A stretch of DNA of 64,000 nt from positions 68,258,895 through 68,322,894 of the forward strand of contig CM043944.1 of the NCBI GenBank assembly GCA_014529385.2, written 5' to 3'. Position 1 is the first letter of the stretch. Every line of letters begins with the position of its first letter. A program made the position numbers and the translations under genes. This document shows positions 1 to 10,843 of this stretch, one piece after another. The notes beneath the pieces were generated by a model. That model had not been told where the DNA came from. It searched no databases and was given only the letters and a program-made list of their open reading frames with translations. Source of the stretch: Adiantum capillus-veneris. Lineage: Eukaryota > Streptophyta > Polypodiopsida > Polypodiales > Pteridaceae.

Positions 1-257
1 TGTGTATGTCTTGCAATCGTACTGTGTGTGATTGGGTTGATTAGAGGTGAAGAGAAGTGGATACTGACATTGCCCTTCATTGCGGCTTAGCTCCTCCATA
101 AGCCGAGAAGCTCACCTCGTAGAGTTAACCATTTGTGTTGCCACGATTAGCTCACTAACCGTGTGAGTGTTTCCATGCCCTAGCCGGGTAGCTCATCCCT
201 CCGTATTGACAATTTTGTTGGTCATTGGAGCTATTGCAACGATGGGACCCCCAATAT
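1..257 (+). repeat. possible 3' end of an LTR
   Basis: This non-coding stretch ends just before a sequence resembling the primer-binding region of plant Ty3/gypsy elements (TTTGGCACCGTTTCCAGGGA, starting near 260). That suggests the right end of a 5' LTR whose start lies outside the window. No matching second LTR is visible here, so the call rests only on the downstream motif. Confidence 0.3.
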
Positions 258-281
258 TTGGCACCGTTTCCAGGGACGATA
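258..281 (+). other. tRNA primer-binding-like site
   Basis: The sequence from about 259 reads TTTGGCACCGTTTCCAGGGA. It is close to the TTTGGCGCCGTTGCCGGGGA form that follows the 5' LTR in many plant Athila/Tat-type gypsy elements. It has two to three differences from that form, so it may be diverged or coincidental. Confidence 0.35.
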
Positions 282-1659
282 GCCTACGCTAGTATAATTG
301 TGGCATAAACGAATGTGTTCCGTCACTAATTTCACTTGTGTGTTTATGTTTTTGTGGATTTTGAATGTGTGTGCATGAAGGATTGTGTTCATAATTTCTT
401 AATGTGTGACTATATCTTGCCCATTGTGTGTTTAGACACTCTAATTTGACACTAACCCTTTTCTAACTTGACTAATCTTTGCGAACCTACTAATGTGCTA
501 TGAAGGATTGAAGCATTAGACCATTCAATTGATCTCCAACGGAAAGGTAATTAAGGTGGTATTCTCAACCTCCCTAGAATCTAGAGATGTGTAGAATTGT
601 GTAGAGATCCCACCATGAGGATGCAATGTAATGCTATGCTATGTTGATGCAATGCAATGTTGATGCAATGCTATGTTGATGTTATGGATTGAAAATTTTG
701 TGATTATTCATTTTCACGCCGTCGTAATGCCGATTTTTTAAAGAATTGGTGGTGCATGAATTTGATAAGTTCAATTCTAATTGGTAATTTTAGGTTGCTA
801 ATTGGGTGCCTAATTGAGTTAATTGCATGTTTGGATGGTCAATTTCAAGTGTCTGTGCACTAAAATCAAGTGTGTGGGCATTTTAATTGAGTGTGTGTGT
901 GCACTATGTTGCCCATGTTTGTGCACCTAGAAATCAATGTGTGCATTATGATTTTTGATTTGTGATGATTGATTAGTGTTGTGCTCATGCCTAGCTATTG
1001 ATTTGTGAAGTCACATTGCAAATCCGACAAGTTTAACCCTTTTGTGTGCGCACCTAAAGATTGTTAAAAACTGCCAATTTTTTAGTGTGTGTGTGTGCCT
1101 AAAAAGTGTGTAATTTGCATGGTTAATTCATTGTTTTGATTGCATAATTGATGTGTGTAATGATTAAATGCTGCATTTTTGTGCTCAAAACAGGGATTTA
1201 CACATTCTAATTGCGTCAATAATTTTGACCTATTTGTATTGATAATTTTGCCGGTTTAACTATTTTCGGGGATCGGGTTGATATTTGTGTCATAAATCGG
1301 GTTTTTGGTAACATCTGCTATTTTCGGTGTGCTTTTACGTATCAAAAATGCTCGGTTGTAAATACTATGATTTTCCAAGGGTTCTAGAATTTTTTGGAAA
1401 ATTTTTGGATTTTCCTGGCAAATTTTGGAATTTTCAGGATTTTTGGCTAATTTTTGGCCTATTTGTGCATTTTCGAACGTTTAAAATTTAAAAAATATAT
1501 ATTAAAAAAAGTTCACGAGTTCTGACGCTGATCTTTCCCCGCATGTGCCTTGCGGCACATCAAATTCATTGTCGGTGGCGATCACGATGGGACTGTTGCA
1601 ATAATTTCCTATGACGTTAAAACTTTCTTTCTCTTCTTCTTCTCTTTCCGGGTGAACAC

Positions 1660-1941
1660 CACCCGCCACACACTCACCCATCACACACACACACACACCC
1701 TACTCACCCACTCTTTCTCTCTTCCCCTAGACTCTTTCTCTCTCTTCCCCTACCCTCTTTTTCACTCTCTTCCCCCACTCTCTCTCTCTCTCTCTCTCTG
1801 CTCCCTCTTTCTCTCTCTTTACTCTCTTTCTCTAAGCTTTGTCTAACTTTCTCTCTCTCTCACTTACTCTCCCTCTATTTCTCTTGCCTCCAGCCAGCCT
1901 GGGCCCTTGCCCCGTGAGCACCCTCCCCTTACTCTCTCTCT

Positions 1942-2001
<60 letters not shown>

Positions 2002-2040
2002 CTCCCTCTTACTCTTTCTCTCTCTGTCTCTTTTTAAAAG
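1660..2040 (+). repeat. CT-rich microsatellite tract
   Basis: Long (CT)n runs lie at about 1775-1800 and 1935-1997, inside a wider C/T-rich tract that also has a short (CA)n run near 1682-1698. The serine/leucine-rich frames across it are by-products of the dinucleotide repeat. Confidence 0.8.
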
Positions 2041-2226
2041 TCTTCCCCACGGGCCACGTGCCTTAGCTACTACACGCCAAGCAGGCAGTCTCTCTCTCCG
2101 AGGCTCTGAGGCTCCGACTTACTGCCTGCACATGTAAGTTCTTCTCTCCCTGCTGCCTTCAGTCACGCGAAGTGCGTGCACGCCTCGCTTTGGATTCCGA
2201 GTGCGCGCCAACGCTGCAGACTGCAG

Positions 2227-2256
2227 ATGTCTCGCAGGTCAACGCGACCCCCAGGT
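2227..2256 (+). other. short start codon plus splice-donor-like GTAGGT
   Basis: An ATG at about 2227 opens a basic peptide (MSRRSTRPP) and is followed directly by CAG|GTAGGT. That resembles an exon end with a donor site, and an A-rich stretch follows. It could be the first exon of an intron-containing Ogre-like element. No matching acceptor or downstream coding exon is evident because the region is replaced by other repeats from 3125. Confidence 0.2.
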
Positions 2257-3124
2257 AGGTTTTCTATTTAAAAATACATAAAATAAAACTAGTAAAAAGG
2301 AATTAAAAATTCAGAAAAAAGAGTTTAAAAAATCATTTAAAAAGACAAAGAGTTTTAATAAATCATAAAAAAATAAAAAAAGAGTTTAAAATTTTATTAA
2401 AATAATAAAAAAACTTCATAAGAATAAAATCTCTTTAAAAATTCATTATATATATATATATATTCACAAAAATAAAAACTCACATAGAAAATCATAAAAA
2501 ATTTAAAAAAAGTTTAAAAAATTATAGAAAAATAGAAAAAACCTAGAAAACTCATAAAAATTCAAAAGTTATCAGTAAAATCACCATAAAATAAAAAACA
2601 CTCACAAATAAATCATTAAAAACATTAAAAAAAAATCACAACAAATTTAGAAAATTACTAGAAAATTTTCTATAAAAAAAAAACTTTTCAAAAAAAAATC
2701 ATAAAAACTCATGAAAAGACCAAAAAATTTAGAAAATTCAAAATTTCACAGATAATTAGGAAAAATAAAAAGAAAGTCACCGAAAGTGTCAGAAAAAGAC
2801 AAAAAGTGTTCGAAAAAGCTAAAAAGAGTCAGGAAAAGCCAGAACGAGGCCAAATAGCAAAAGCAAAGCCGAAAAGTGTACCACGTATACCACAAAAAAG
2901 CAAGGTCGGAGAGTCACACCGTGCAAACCATGCAAAAGTGAATCAGATCAGTCGGTGAGAAAACTATGAACTCAAAGCCGGGAGGGGCAGACAAATTTCT
3001 AAATTTGTCAAAATCAAGCTGAAAATCGTGAAACCACGGTGGATTGCAAATTAAGCTGTTCATGTGTTAGATTTTCATCAGTTCAAAGGCAAAATCAATT
3101 CTGACATAGTCGAGCTAGAGTTAA

Positions 3125-3823
3125 TTAACACTAGAATGGTAACCTAACAGGACATAAAAGTGTCCTTTCAGGGTTTTGGGAAAAAATTCCAAAACCATAG
3201 TAGATCCACTCATTTCAAAAAATCCTTTCATGAGCTTATAGTTCAATAACTACTCCATATGGAAAAAATGAGAAACTTGTAATTTTTCTCATCCCTTGGT
3301 CACTACAAGCCTCCGAAGTTGATGGACCAGTGCATTTTGCGCAAACAACAATTTCTTATTGTTGATTGCATATAAATAAGAGTGGATATTTTTGTAGTAC
3401 ATGAGATAAAATGCCCCGTTAACTTCAATGGGTTGGTGACCAAAACATATGGTTGCTTTTACCTCACTAATTTTATTTTGGGAAAAAAAAATAGTTACAA
3501 AAAAAGTTGCATTTTTGTCATTCTGCGGACCTATCATCAAAGTTTCTATAGTCACGCTCAATACAGATACTATATACATGTTTTCTTAGTTCCCTTTGGG
3601 CCTCTGGATTCAAAAGGAGCCATGGAGCATGTCAAAAAGATAATGGATCTCTTACAATTGGATCCTTGGGGGCAATGATAAAGTGCTAAATACAACAAAC
3701 ATGAAAAAACTGGGTTTAGCATTATGACCTCTAGAAACCCATAGAAACTACTCAATATCTAGCCAAGTTTGTAGTCTATGATTAGATATGGTCACTACCT
3801 ACAAAATACACACAATTGGCCTA
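3125..3823 (+). mobile_element. left end of a TTAA-flanked CACTAG DNA transposon
   Basis: TTAA at 3125-3128 is followed by a terminus beginning CACTAGAATGGTAAC at 3129. Two related ends occur in the window: the complement at 25871-25913 and a further copy at 49751. Bases 3129-3823 match, in reverse complement, the right half of the compact element 49751-51006. Near the tip there is a small hairpin (AGGACA...GTGTCCT) and another around 3172-3200. At about 3824 the transposon sequence stops abruptly against a copia fragment. The segment 3560-3823 is repeated in the same orientation at 25025-25270. No coding capacity is present in this part. Confidence 0.65.
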
Positions 3824-3871
3824 GATTCAATATGTCCCGTCATAGCAGTACCAACTTCATATTGTAACTTG

Positions 3872-4279
3872 TTAAGCAACCCTCAAATAAAGTATTTCTG
3901 TGACAGATTTCTTCTGAAAGTTTGCAATAAGGTACTTCCATACGTCGTGGGAAGTAGGCAGTTCGTACATATCAAGCAAAAGGGAATCAGTAAGAGCAGA
4001 AAGAATATACCGACGAGCTGCTTTATCACGTCGTTGCCAATCCGTATAGGCAACATTCCAATCTTCAAATATAGGTCCTTCAGTGATAAGCACGTTATCA
4101 TTATCCGTATCAACAGGCTGAGGCGGACAAACACGATTTCCAAGAACAACATCGGAGAGTTCATCACCTTCAAGAATTAACAACATCTTTGCTTTCCAGC
4201 CTGGAAAACCTTGACCTTGGAAAGGAGGAACAGAACGCTGGCCAGAAGGAAAGCCGTTGACGAGAATATTCATAGCCAT
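3872..4279 (-). pseudogene. copia gag N-terminal fragment
   Basis: Reading left from the ATG at about 4279 (start MAMNILVNGFPSGQ) gives about 135 codons of a copia gag protein, the capsid-forming part of the polyprotein. The segment keeps the conserved FPGWKAKMLL and YTDWQRRDKAARRYIL stretches. It runs uninterrupted through the position where the two younger copies carry a UGA stop, then shifts frame near 3880 and is cut off at 3824. It has no zinc knuckle, protease or pol, so it cannot support transposition. Longer upstream reading in the same frame is the element's leader, not supported protein. Confidence 0.75.
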
Positions 4280-5049
4280 ATCTTGTTGCGAGAAGACGTA
4301 TAAGATAAGATCGCAGAATTTGCACACCATATATGGTGAAGGCCGCAATTGAGAATGAGAGAGATATGAGGACTGCGTTCTGTCAACGATAAACGTAAGA
4401 AGGATGCTCAAGGAACTTCCAAAATTGTAAGAGACGTCACCCAAAAACGGCAGGGTAAAGGAGACGTTAATAATAAAAGAGTCCTCAAAATAGAGTGGCG
4501 TGAGACGCAAGATTGACGGACACAATATGAATAGCAAAAAGCTAAATCTTCTCGAAAAAGTTAACGCCAAAATAAGAAAAACGATCGCGGACGCTTCACG
4601 AAGAAGTAGGACGAAGAAAGATGCGTCAAGCTCAATTGCAGTAAAAACAGCATAACTTTCTGCTGCGAACTCCGATTGACGCAAACCTAGAACTCAAATC
4701 GAAGAGCTCGAGGAGACGAACAAGTTTTGGATGAAAAGTGCCATTGCTCTACTCTCCATTGCGCTTTTCCCGTTTCTCCAAATTTTGAGCAGAACAGCAA
4801 GAAAAATTGAGATGAAGTTCAGGGTGTCATGAACAAGAAAACGTAATCAACGATTAGATTGATTAGCAATAAACGTCACACAAAACACTAATCATATTCT
4901 TCTTAACACAAAACAACCACAATTAACAAGAATCAATGCTCAAAAATAAAATTTGTAGCAATTTTTGAATCTTACATGCAAATTGCATACACATACTGTT
5001 TTGTCACTATGAATTGAATTGGCGCATGATCGTTACTGCTCTGATACCA

Positions 5050-5190
5050 TGTTGAGATGTAGAGAGAAAGAGAGAGACGAGACAAGAGACACACCATATA
5101 CGCTCCCAAAGACTGATTCATATTGAGGACAAGATACAAATATATAGGTGAGACCAAGTTGATTAGAGTGAGCCATATATAGCTCCAACA
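5050..5190 (-). repeat. 141-bp copia LTR
   Basis: On the minus strand it begins TGTTGGAGCTATATATGG and ends CTACATCTCAACA. The adjoining GCTCTGATACCA (5038-5049) is the complement of the initiator-Met tRNA primer site. The LTR carries a TATATA box within its first 15 bases. It closely matches the LTRs at 34385, 39629, 40119 and 45436. Confidence 0.9.
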
Positions 5191-7415
5191 AAAGGAACAC
5201 AGAGAACCATATGTCCCTTGAGATTGTACATTTCCACCCTATGGCCGTTGGGCCACAAGGTCTGTACATGGGACAGCGGGCATTCTTTCATCCTTTGGAC
5301 CTAGGTTCCTTATGTTCATTTCACAGATCGTATGGCCCTAGGGCCATAGGATCCCCATAAGGAACATAGAGAACCATATGGCCGTTAAGATTGTATAGTG
5401 TAACCCTATGGCCCTTGGGCCATAAGCTCTCTAGATGGGACACAAGGCACCCTGTGATCCTATGGCCCTAGGGGCATAAGATCTCAAAAACGAACATAGG
5501 GAAGAATATGACCCTTGAGCTTGTTTCTTTCCCACCTATGTCCCTTGGGCCACAAGGTGTCTAGGTGCGACATAATGGAGCCTTTGATCATGTGGCCATA
5601 GGTTCCTATGTTTGTTTTGGAGATCCTATGGCCCTAGGGCCATTGGATCTCCAAAAGGAACATAGGGAACCATATGTCCTTTGAGATTGTACATTCCCAC
5701 CCTATGGCCCTTGGGCCACAAGGTCTGTAGATGACACATAGGGCATTCTTTCATTCTATGCACCTAGGTTCCTTATGTTCCTTCTGGAGATCCTATGGCC
5801 CTAGGGCCATAGGATTCCCATAAGGAACATAGAGGCCCTTGAGATTGTACATTCCCACCCTACAGCCCTTGGAAACCTGGGGCTATAGGATCCCCATAAG
5901 GAACAAGGCACCATGTGATCCTATGGCCCTAGGGCCATAAGATCTCGAAAGGGAACATAGGGAACAATATGGCCATAGGTTCCTAATGTTTGTTTTGGAG
6001 ATCCTATGGCCCTAGGGCCATTGGATATCGAAAAGGAACATAGGGAACCATATGTCCCTTGAGATTGTACATTCTCACCCTATGGAATTTGGGCCACAAG
6101 GTCTGTCGATGGGACATAGGGCATTCTTTCATCCTATGGACCTAGGTTCCTGGTGTTCCTTTTGGACATGCTATGGCCCTAGGGCCATAGGATCCCCATA
6201 AGGAACATAGAGGCCCTTGAGATTATACATTCCCACTCTATGGCCCTTGGGAACCTAGGGCCATTGGATCGCCAAAAGGAACATAGGGAACCATATGGCC
6301 CTTGAGATTGTACATTCCCACCCTATGGTCCTTGGGACACAAGGTCTATAGGTGGGACATAGGGCATTCTTTGATCCTATGGACCTAGGTTCTTTTGGAG
6401 ATCCTATGGCCCTAGGGCCATAGGATCCCCATAAGGAACATAGAGATCCATATGGCCCTTGAGATTCTACAGTGTCACCCTATGGCCCTTGGGCCATAAT
6501 CTCTTCAGATGGGATACAAGGGACCCTGTGATCCTATAGCCCTAGGTCCATAAGATCTTCAAAAGCAACATATAGAACAATATCGCACTTCAGATTGTAC
6601 CTTTCCCCCCTATGGCCCTTGGGCCACAAGGTCTCTAGATGGGCGTAAGGCACCCTTTGATCCTCTCGCCATAGGTTCCTTATGTTTGTTTTGGAGATAC
6701 TATGGGCCTAGGGCCATTGGATCTCCAAAAGGAACATAGGGAACCATATGTCCCTTGAGATTGTACATTCCCATCGATGGCCCTTGGGCCACAAGGTCTA
6801 TAGATGGGACATAGGGCATTCTTTGATCCTATGGACCTAGGTTCCTTATGTTCCTTTTGGAGATCCTATCGCCCTAGGGCTACAAGATCCCCATAAGAAA
6901 CATAGAGAACCATATGGTGGTTGAGATTGTACAAAGACACCCTATGGCTCTTGGGCCATAATCTCTCTAGATGGGACACAAGGCACCCTGTGATCCTATG
7001 GCCCTAGGGCCATAAGATCTCAAAAAGGAACATAGGGACCAATACGGCCCTTGAGATTTTACCTCACCTCCCTATGGCCCTTGGGCCACAAGGTCTCTAG
7101 ATGGGACATGAGGCGCCCTTTGATCCTATGGCCATAGATTTCTTATGTTTGTTTTGGAGATCCTATTGCCCTAGGGCCATTGGATCTCCAAAAGGAACAT
7201 AGGGAACCATATGGCCCTTGAGATTGTACATTCCCACCCTATGGCCCTTGGGCCACAAGGTCTCTAGATGGGACATAGGGCACCCTTTGATCCGATGGCC
7301 ATAGATTTCTTATGTTTGTTTTGGAGATCCTATGGCCCTAGGGCCATTGGATCTCCAAAAGGAACATAGGGAACCATATGGCCCTTGAGATTGTACATTC
7401 CCACCCTATGGCCCT
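5191..7415 (+). repeat. satellite A, about 167-bp units
   Basis: Degenerate tandem repeat. The landmark TCCTATGGCCCTAGGGCC recurs at about 5457, 5624, 5791, 7161 and 7328, mostly 167 bp apart, with shorter variants near 130 bp. Each unit contains a dyad with arms CCTATGGCC and GGCCATAGG around CTAG, for example the perfect palindrome at 6403-6424. A second, weaker dyad around CCCTTGGGCC also occurs. Units differ by point changes and small deletions, so this is an older array than the 728-bp array at 16090. No gene is present. Confidence 0.85.
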
Positions 7416-7796
7416 TGTTGAGAGGCACATGTTAGAAACTGACTCTGAATAGCTAAGTCGGATTTTGACTTATCGGATATTTACTGAGCTGTATTTTGCC
7501 AAGTCGGATGTAACTGTCTTTCAGTTGCAGTCTACTGAATGTCTTGTGACTGGGTAGTTAAGTCGGATTTATCTATATAAGTGTGGAATGTATCTGCACA
7601 CGATGTATCTGTTCTCTGATATGAATGTGATGATGATGGTGCAGTGCAGTAACTATTCAGTGTATTGTCTCTGCTTACTCTGATATTCTTTGAGTAGTTA
7701 TGTTTACTGTGTCTGAATTGTTGTTGATGAAGCATGGTGGAGTAGATTGTCATTCTTGTTGTGCATGATGTTCATGTGTTGACATAACCCACAACA
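7416..7796 (+). repeat. 5' LTR of the gag-protease element (381 bp)
   Basis: Begins TGTTGAGAGGCAC and ends ACCCACAACA. It is followed by CATTTGGCGATCCCGCTGGG, a likely tRNA primer site. Against the 3' LTR it differs at about three bases (for example GTTAGAAAC versus GTTACAAAC). Confidence 0.92.
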
Positions 7797-7843
7797 CATT
7801 TGGCGATCCCGCTGGGTTAACATTTACTTTCAAGTAATGATGC

Positions 7844-8830
7844 ATGTCAGAGGGAGACAGGAGAGTAGGAAGAGTGTACTACACAAGGGCTCAAGCATAG
7901 GCTGGAAACATTGATCCATTTAACTATGATCATGACAATCAGCAATCACCCGATGCTCAGGGGCATCAACCTGTAGACCAAGGAGGGGTAGGATCAGGAG
8001 CAGCAGGAGAAGGGAGAGTGAGGCAATTTATTGGAGCTTTATTCCTGGCAGGAAGAACCACCAGGAGAAGGATCCAGTTTGACCCACTTCAGGGGGCTAC
8101 CAGGCAAAGACCTAGGAGACCACCACAACCCATTCCAATGGCTCAACCACCACCCAACCCAAAGGTCAAGGCAGCCAAGTTTAGAGCAGGGAGTAAGGAA
8201 GATGCTGACTGTCATGTGGCACAGTTTGAAACTAAGTGGCAGGCAAGTGGCTATCAGGTGATGTATGCTGATGGAGTTAAGATGGAACAGTTTGCTGCCA
8301 CATTGGAAGGAAAGGCCATGAGTTGGTTCAGCCAATATGGCATTGCACATTTTGCTACTTATAATGCTTTGAAGCAGGCATTTCTACAGAGATTTAGAAA
8401 GGAGAAGACTCCGACTGATGTCCTGAGAAAACTCAGAGACATTAAGCAAAATAAGATGCTGGTTGAAGACTATGCACAGAAGTTTAGAATTTTAGTAGAA
8501 AGATTGCAGGGGAATGAAAGACCCACTAATGAAATGTTAGCAGGTTATTTTTTGAAAGGATTGAGAAGCAGCTTAAAGGGAGCAGTAGCTAGCATTGATA
8601 TTGCTGGAGGTCTGGATGACCTTGTTACTGCTGCTGCAAGGGTGGAGAAGAGACTTGGCATGACCAAGGCAAAAGGAAAAGAAGACAGTGACTCAGATTC
8701 AGATGAAGCATCTGAAGACACAGATTCCAGTGGGAACTCAGATTCAGGCTCACCATCAGACAGTGATGAGGAAACAGAAAAAAGAAAGAAGAAACAGAGC
8801 AGTAAGAAGAAGAAAGTCAAGCAAAAGTAG
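7844..8830 (+). CDS. gag: gypsy gag (one internal stop)
   Basis: An ATG at 7844 opens a frame that contains one in-frame TAG at 7898-7900 and then stays open to a TAG at 8828-8830. Gag is the structural protein that forms the particle. The centre carries a retrotransposon gag core (FAATLEGKAMSWFSQY, then FRKEKTPTDVLRKLRDIK and VEDYAQKFRILVERL). The C-terminus is an acidic Ser/Asp tract followed by a lysine-rich tail. The reading frame continues after 8830 in the same phase into the zinc knuckles. The terminal TAG could therefore be a nonsense change or a readthrough stop. Without the first TAG the protein would be about 328 residues. Confidence 0.75.
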
Positions 8831-10768
8831 AGCATTGAGCAAGATTTGGTAGGCAAACTTAAAAAGTTTGGTTATTCTGTTGTAGCACCTAAAGAAAAAG
8901 TGTATTGTCACATTTGTGAAAGGGATGGACATAGCACTGCTAGCTGTTGGTATAATCCAAAGAATAGAGGGCAGACAGCACCTAACATAGGAAGAGGAAG
9001 ACCAGAAATTGGAGCAAATCAAGCAGTACCATTTAGGGGAAGACCACCATTTCAGAGGGCAAGACCTCCTAGACCTCCTTGGAGAGAGCAGGAGAACAAT
9101 AATAATAGGAGACCCTGTGTGTACTGTGGTGCACCAGATCACTGGGTAGGTCCCAATTGTGCTTTATGGGTGAAGCATAGGGAAGAAAGGGGAATGCCCA
9201 TTGTAAGGTACAATCAGCCCAATCAACCTGGAAATCAGCAACAGCAGCAGCAGCAAAACCAGCCAGCAGCTCAGGCAAATGTAATCTTGTTTGATGTGTT
9301 TTCTCAGGATGAGCAGATTCAAGATACTGACCAAGAACAGGAGCAGCAAGGGAATGAAGAGGAACATCAATGGGCTTGTGACTGCAACCAATGTGTGCAG
9401 GAGGATCATGTTGAAGTTCTAGCAGTGACTAGGTCTAAGGATAAAGCACCTTTGGATTGGAAGGAGCAAAAAGGGGTAAGAGACCATGTTACAAAAAGGA
9501 TTGCCAAACACCAGGCAAAGCAGGTGGATATTGAGGATGACCCAAAAGAGAAGGAAGAGCATAATAATGGGAGCAAGGAGGTGGAGAATAAACAGGATAA
9601 GGATTGGTTTGAAATACTTATTAGCTCACCTCTTCAATTATCTTTGGATCAGTTGTTGCAATTGGTTCCAGCTTTCAAAGACAGATTGTTTAGAAAGCTG
9701 CAGAACCTGAATGGACTTGGCACAATGGACAGGCAGTTTTCTCCAGCAGCAGCAAATAGAATTGATCCAGCAGATGTGGACTTTGTGGTACCAGTTATTA
9801 AAGTACACTTTCTTGGAGAAAACTTTGATGATGTGTTATTGGATGGAGGCTCTGGGGTGAATATTTTACCAGAGGCAGTGTACAAAAGAATGGAGTTGGG
9901 AGCTCTGGCTCCAGCACCTTTTCAGGTGAAAATGGAAGACCAATCTAGGGTACAACCTTTGGGAATTCTCAAAGCACAGGAAATTCAGGTGTCAGGATTA
10001 TCCTTTTTTGTTAATTTTGTGGTACTCAGAATGTCAGACTCAGCAGCTGCATATGAAATGCTGTTAGGAAGGCCTTGGTTCAGATTGGCTAAAGTAAGAC
10101 AGGACTGGGGAGAAAATGTTGTCATATTGAAAAAAGGGAAAAAGAAAGTAACCATACCTATGAGGGGAAGGAAGATGGTTCCATTAAGTGAGATACCACT
10201 GTTTGCTCAGACTATTAATTTTGCTGATGAGGTCACAGATGACCAAGAGGAAGAGTTCTTGAAGGCCAATCCAACTGTTGTACCTGTGTTTGAAGTAGAT
10301 GTGGAAAGCATGTTACAGCAAGGTAAGGAACAGGATGAGCCAGATACAGGTTTAGCACCAGGACAGACAGTGCAGGGTAAAGAACTGTTACAGTTGGTGG
10401 ACCAAAAATATGCTATGTCTGATAAGGAACAGATTCAGCAGGAAGAAAAGGAGGCCAGGGATATGGCTGAGAAAATTTATGAAAAGAAGTTTGGGGCATC
10501 TAGCAAGGTAGAAAAGGATGAACTTCAGGAGCTGAATTTAGGAATAGAGGCAGAACCAAGAATGGTCAAAGTGAGTGCACACATTCAAGGGGAATTTTTG
10601 GCACAGCTGTTGCAATTATTGGTTGATTATAAGGATGTGTTTGCTTGCGATTATTCTCAGGTGAGAGGCATTGACCCAGCACTACATCAGCATAGGATTA
10701 ATTTGAAAGAGGGTGCAAAACCAATTGTGCAGCAAAGATATAGAATGAATCCTAACTTTGCCAAATAG
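8831..10768 (+). CDS. gypsy zinc knuckles, aspartic protease and RT stub
   Basis: This frame is in phase with gag. It encodes two CCHC-like knuckles (CHICERDGHSTASC near 8906 and CVYCGAPDHWVGPNC near 9115), which bind RNA. A Gln-rich linker follows, then an aspartic protease with the active-site motif LLDGGSGVNILPE at about 9838-9875 and the downstream LLGRPWF. It then enters the leader of an RT domain (HRINLKEGAKPIVQQRYRMN) and meets a TAG at 10766. The homology continues for about 25 codons after that (VKEELDKLLAVGF) and is cut by the 3' LTR at 10844. The RT catalytic core is absent. The protein would mature gag but could not copy RNA. Confidence 0.85.
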   Translation, partial: SIEQDLVGKLKKFGYSVVAPKEKVYCHICERDGHSTASCWYNPKNRGQTAPNIGRGRPEIGANQAVPFRGRPPFQRARPPRPPWREQENNNNRRPCVYCGAPDHWVGPNCALWVKHREERGMPIVRYNQPNQPGNQQQQQQQNQPAAQANVILFDVFSQDEQIQDTDQEQEQQGNEEEHQWACDCNQCVQEDHVEVLAVTRSKDKAPLDWKEQKGVRDHVTKRIAKHQAKQVDIEDDPKEKEEHNNGSKEVENKQDKDWFEILISSPLQLSLDQLLQLVPAFKDRLFRKLQNLNGLGTMDRQFSPAAANRIDPADVDFVVPVIKVHFLGENFDDVLLDGGSGVNILPEAVYKRMELGALAPAPFQVKMEDQSRVQPLGILKAQEIQVSGLSFFVNFVVLRMSDSAAAYEMLLGRPWFRLAKVRQDWGENVVILKKGKKKVTIPMRGRKMVPLSEIPLFAQTINFADEVTDDQEEEFLKANPTVVPVFEVDVESMLQQGKEQDEPDTGLAPGQTVQGKELLQLVDQKYAMSDKEQIQQEEKEARDMAEKIYEKKFGASSKVEKDELQELNLGIEAEPRMVKVSAHIQGEFLAQLLQLLVDYKDVFACDYSQVRGIDPALHQHRINLKEGAKPIVQQRYRMNPNFAK

Positions 10769-10843
10769 GTGAAGGAGGAGCTTGATAAGCTCCTGGCAGT
10801 AGGGTTCACTAAACCTGTACATGAAGTATCATGGTTGTCTATG

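Larger units (their letters stand above)
282..3124 (+). other. non-coding leader-like region, compositionally zoned
   Basis: No supported gene. The composition changes in blocks. 300-1500 is rich in T and TG runs and holds a short imperfect tandem repeat of ATGCAATGCTATGTTG type near 625-685. 1660-2150 is a pyrimidine tract. 2260-2880 is strongly A-rich. Zones like these are common in the long untranslated leaders of large plant gypsy elements, which fits the primer-site-like sequence at 259. Long frames inside the pyrimidine tract are artefacts of its composition. Confidence 0.4.
3824..5190 (-). mobile_element. truncated Ty1/copia element (5' LTR and gag start), minus strand
   Basis: This segment is the 5' part of the same copia family as 34385-39771 and 40119-45576, read on the minus strand. 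It has a 141-bp LTR at 5050-5190 (TGTTGGAG...CTCAACA on the minus strand) and an initiator-Met tRNA primer site at 5038-5049. A leader follows, then the gag start, which runs to 3824 and stops abruptly at the transposon end. The rest of gag, pol and the other LTR are missing. The right side joins satellite, so this copy probably inserted into the satellite and was later truncated. Unlike the two young copies it has CGA, not TGA, at the gag position corresponding to 41259. Confidence 0.85.

Noticed and set aside
1550-2137. Ser/Leu-rich frames in the pyrimidine tract
   Set aside because: They are explained wholly by CT dinucleotide composition.
3382-3678. Small frames within the transposon end
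   Set aside because: No similarity between strands or copies at the protein level. The matching regions at 25025 and 50582 do not keep the frame.
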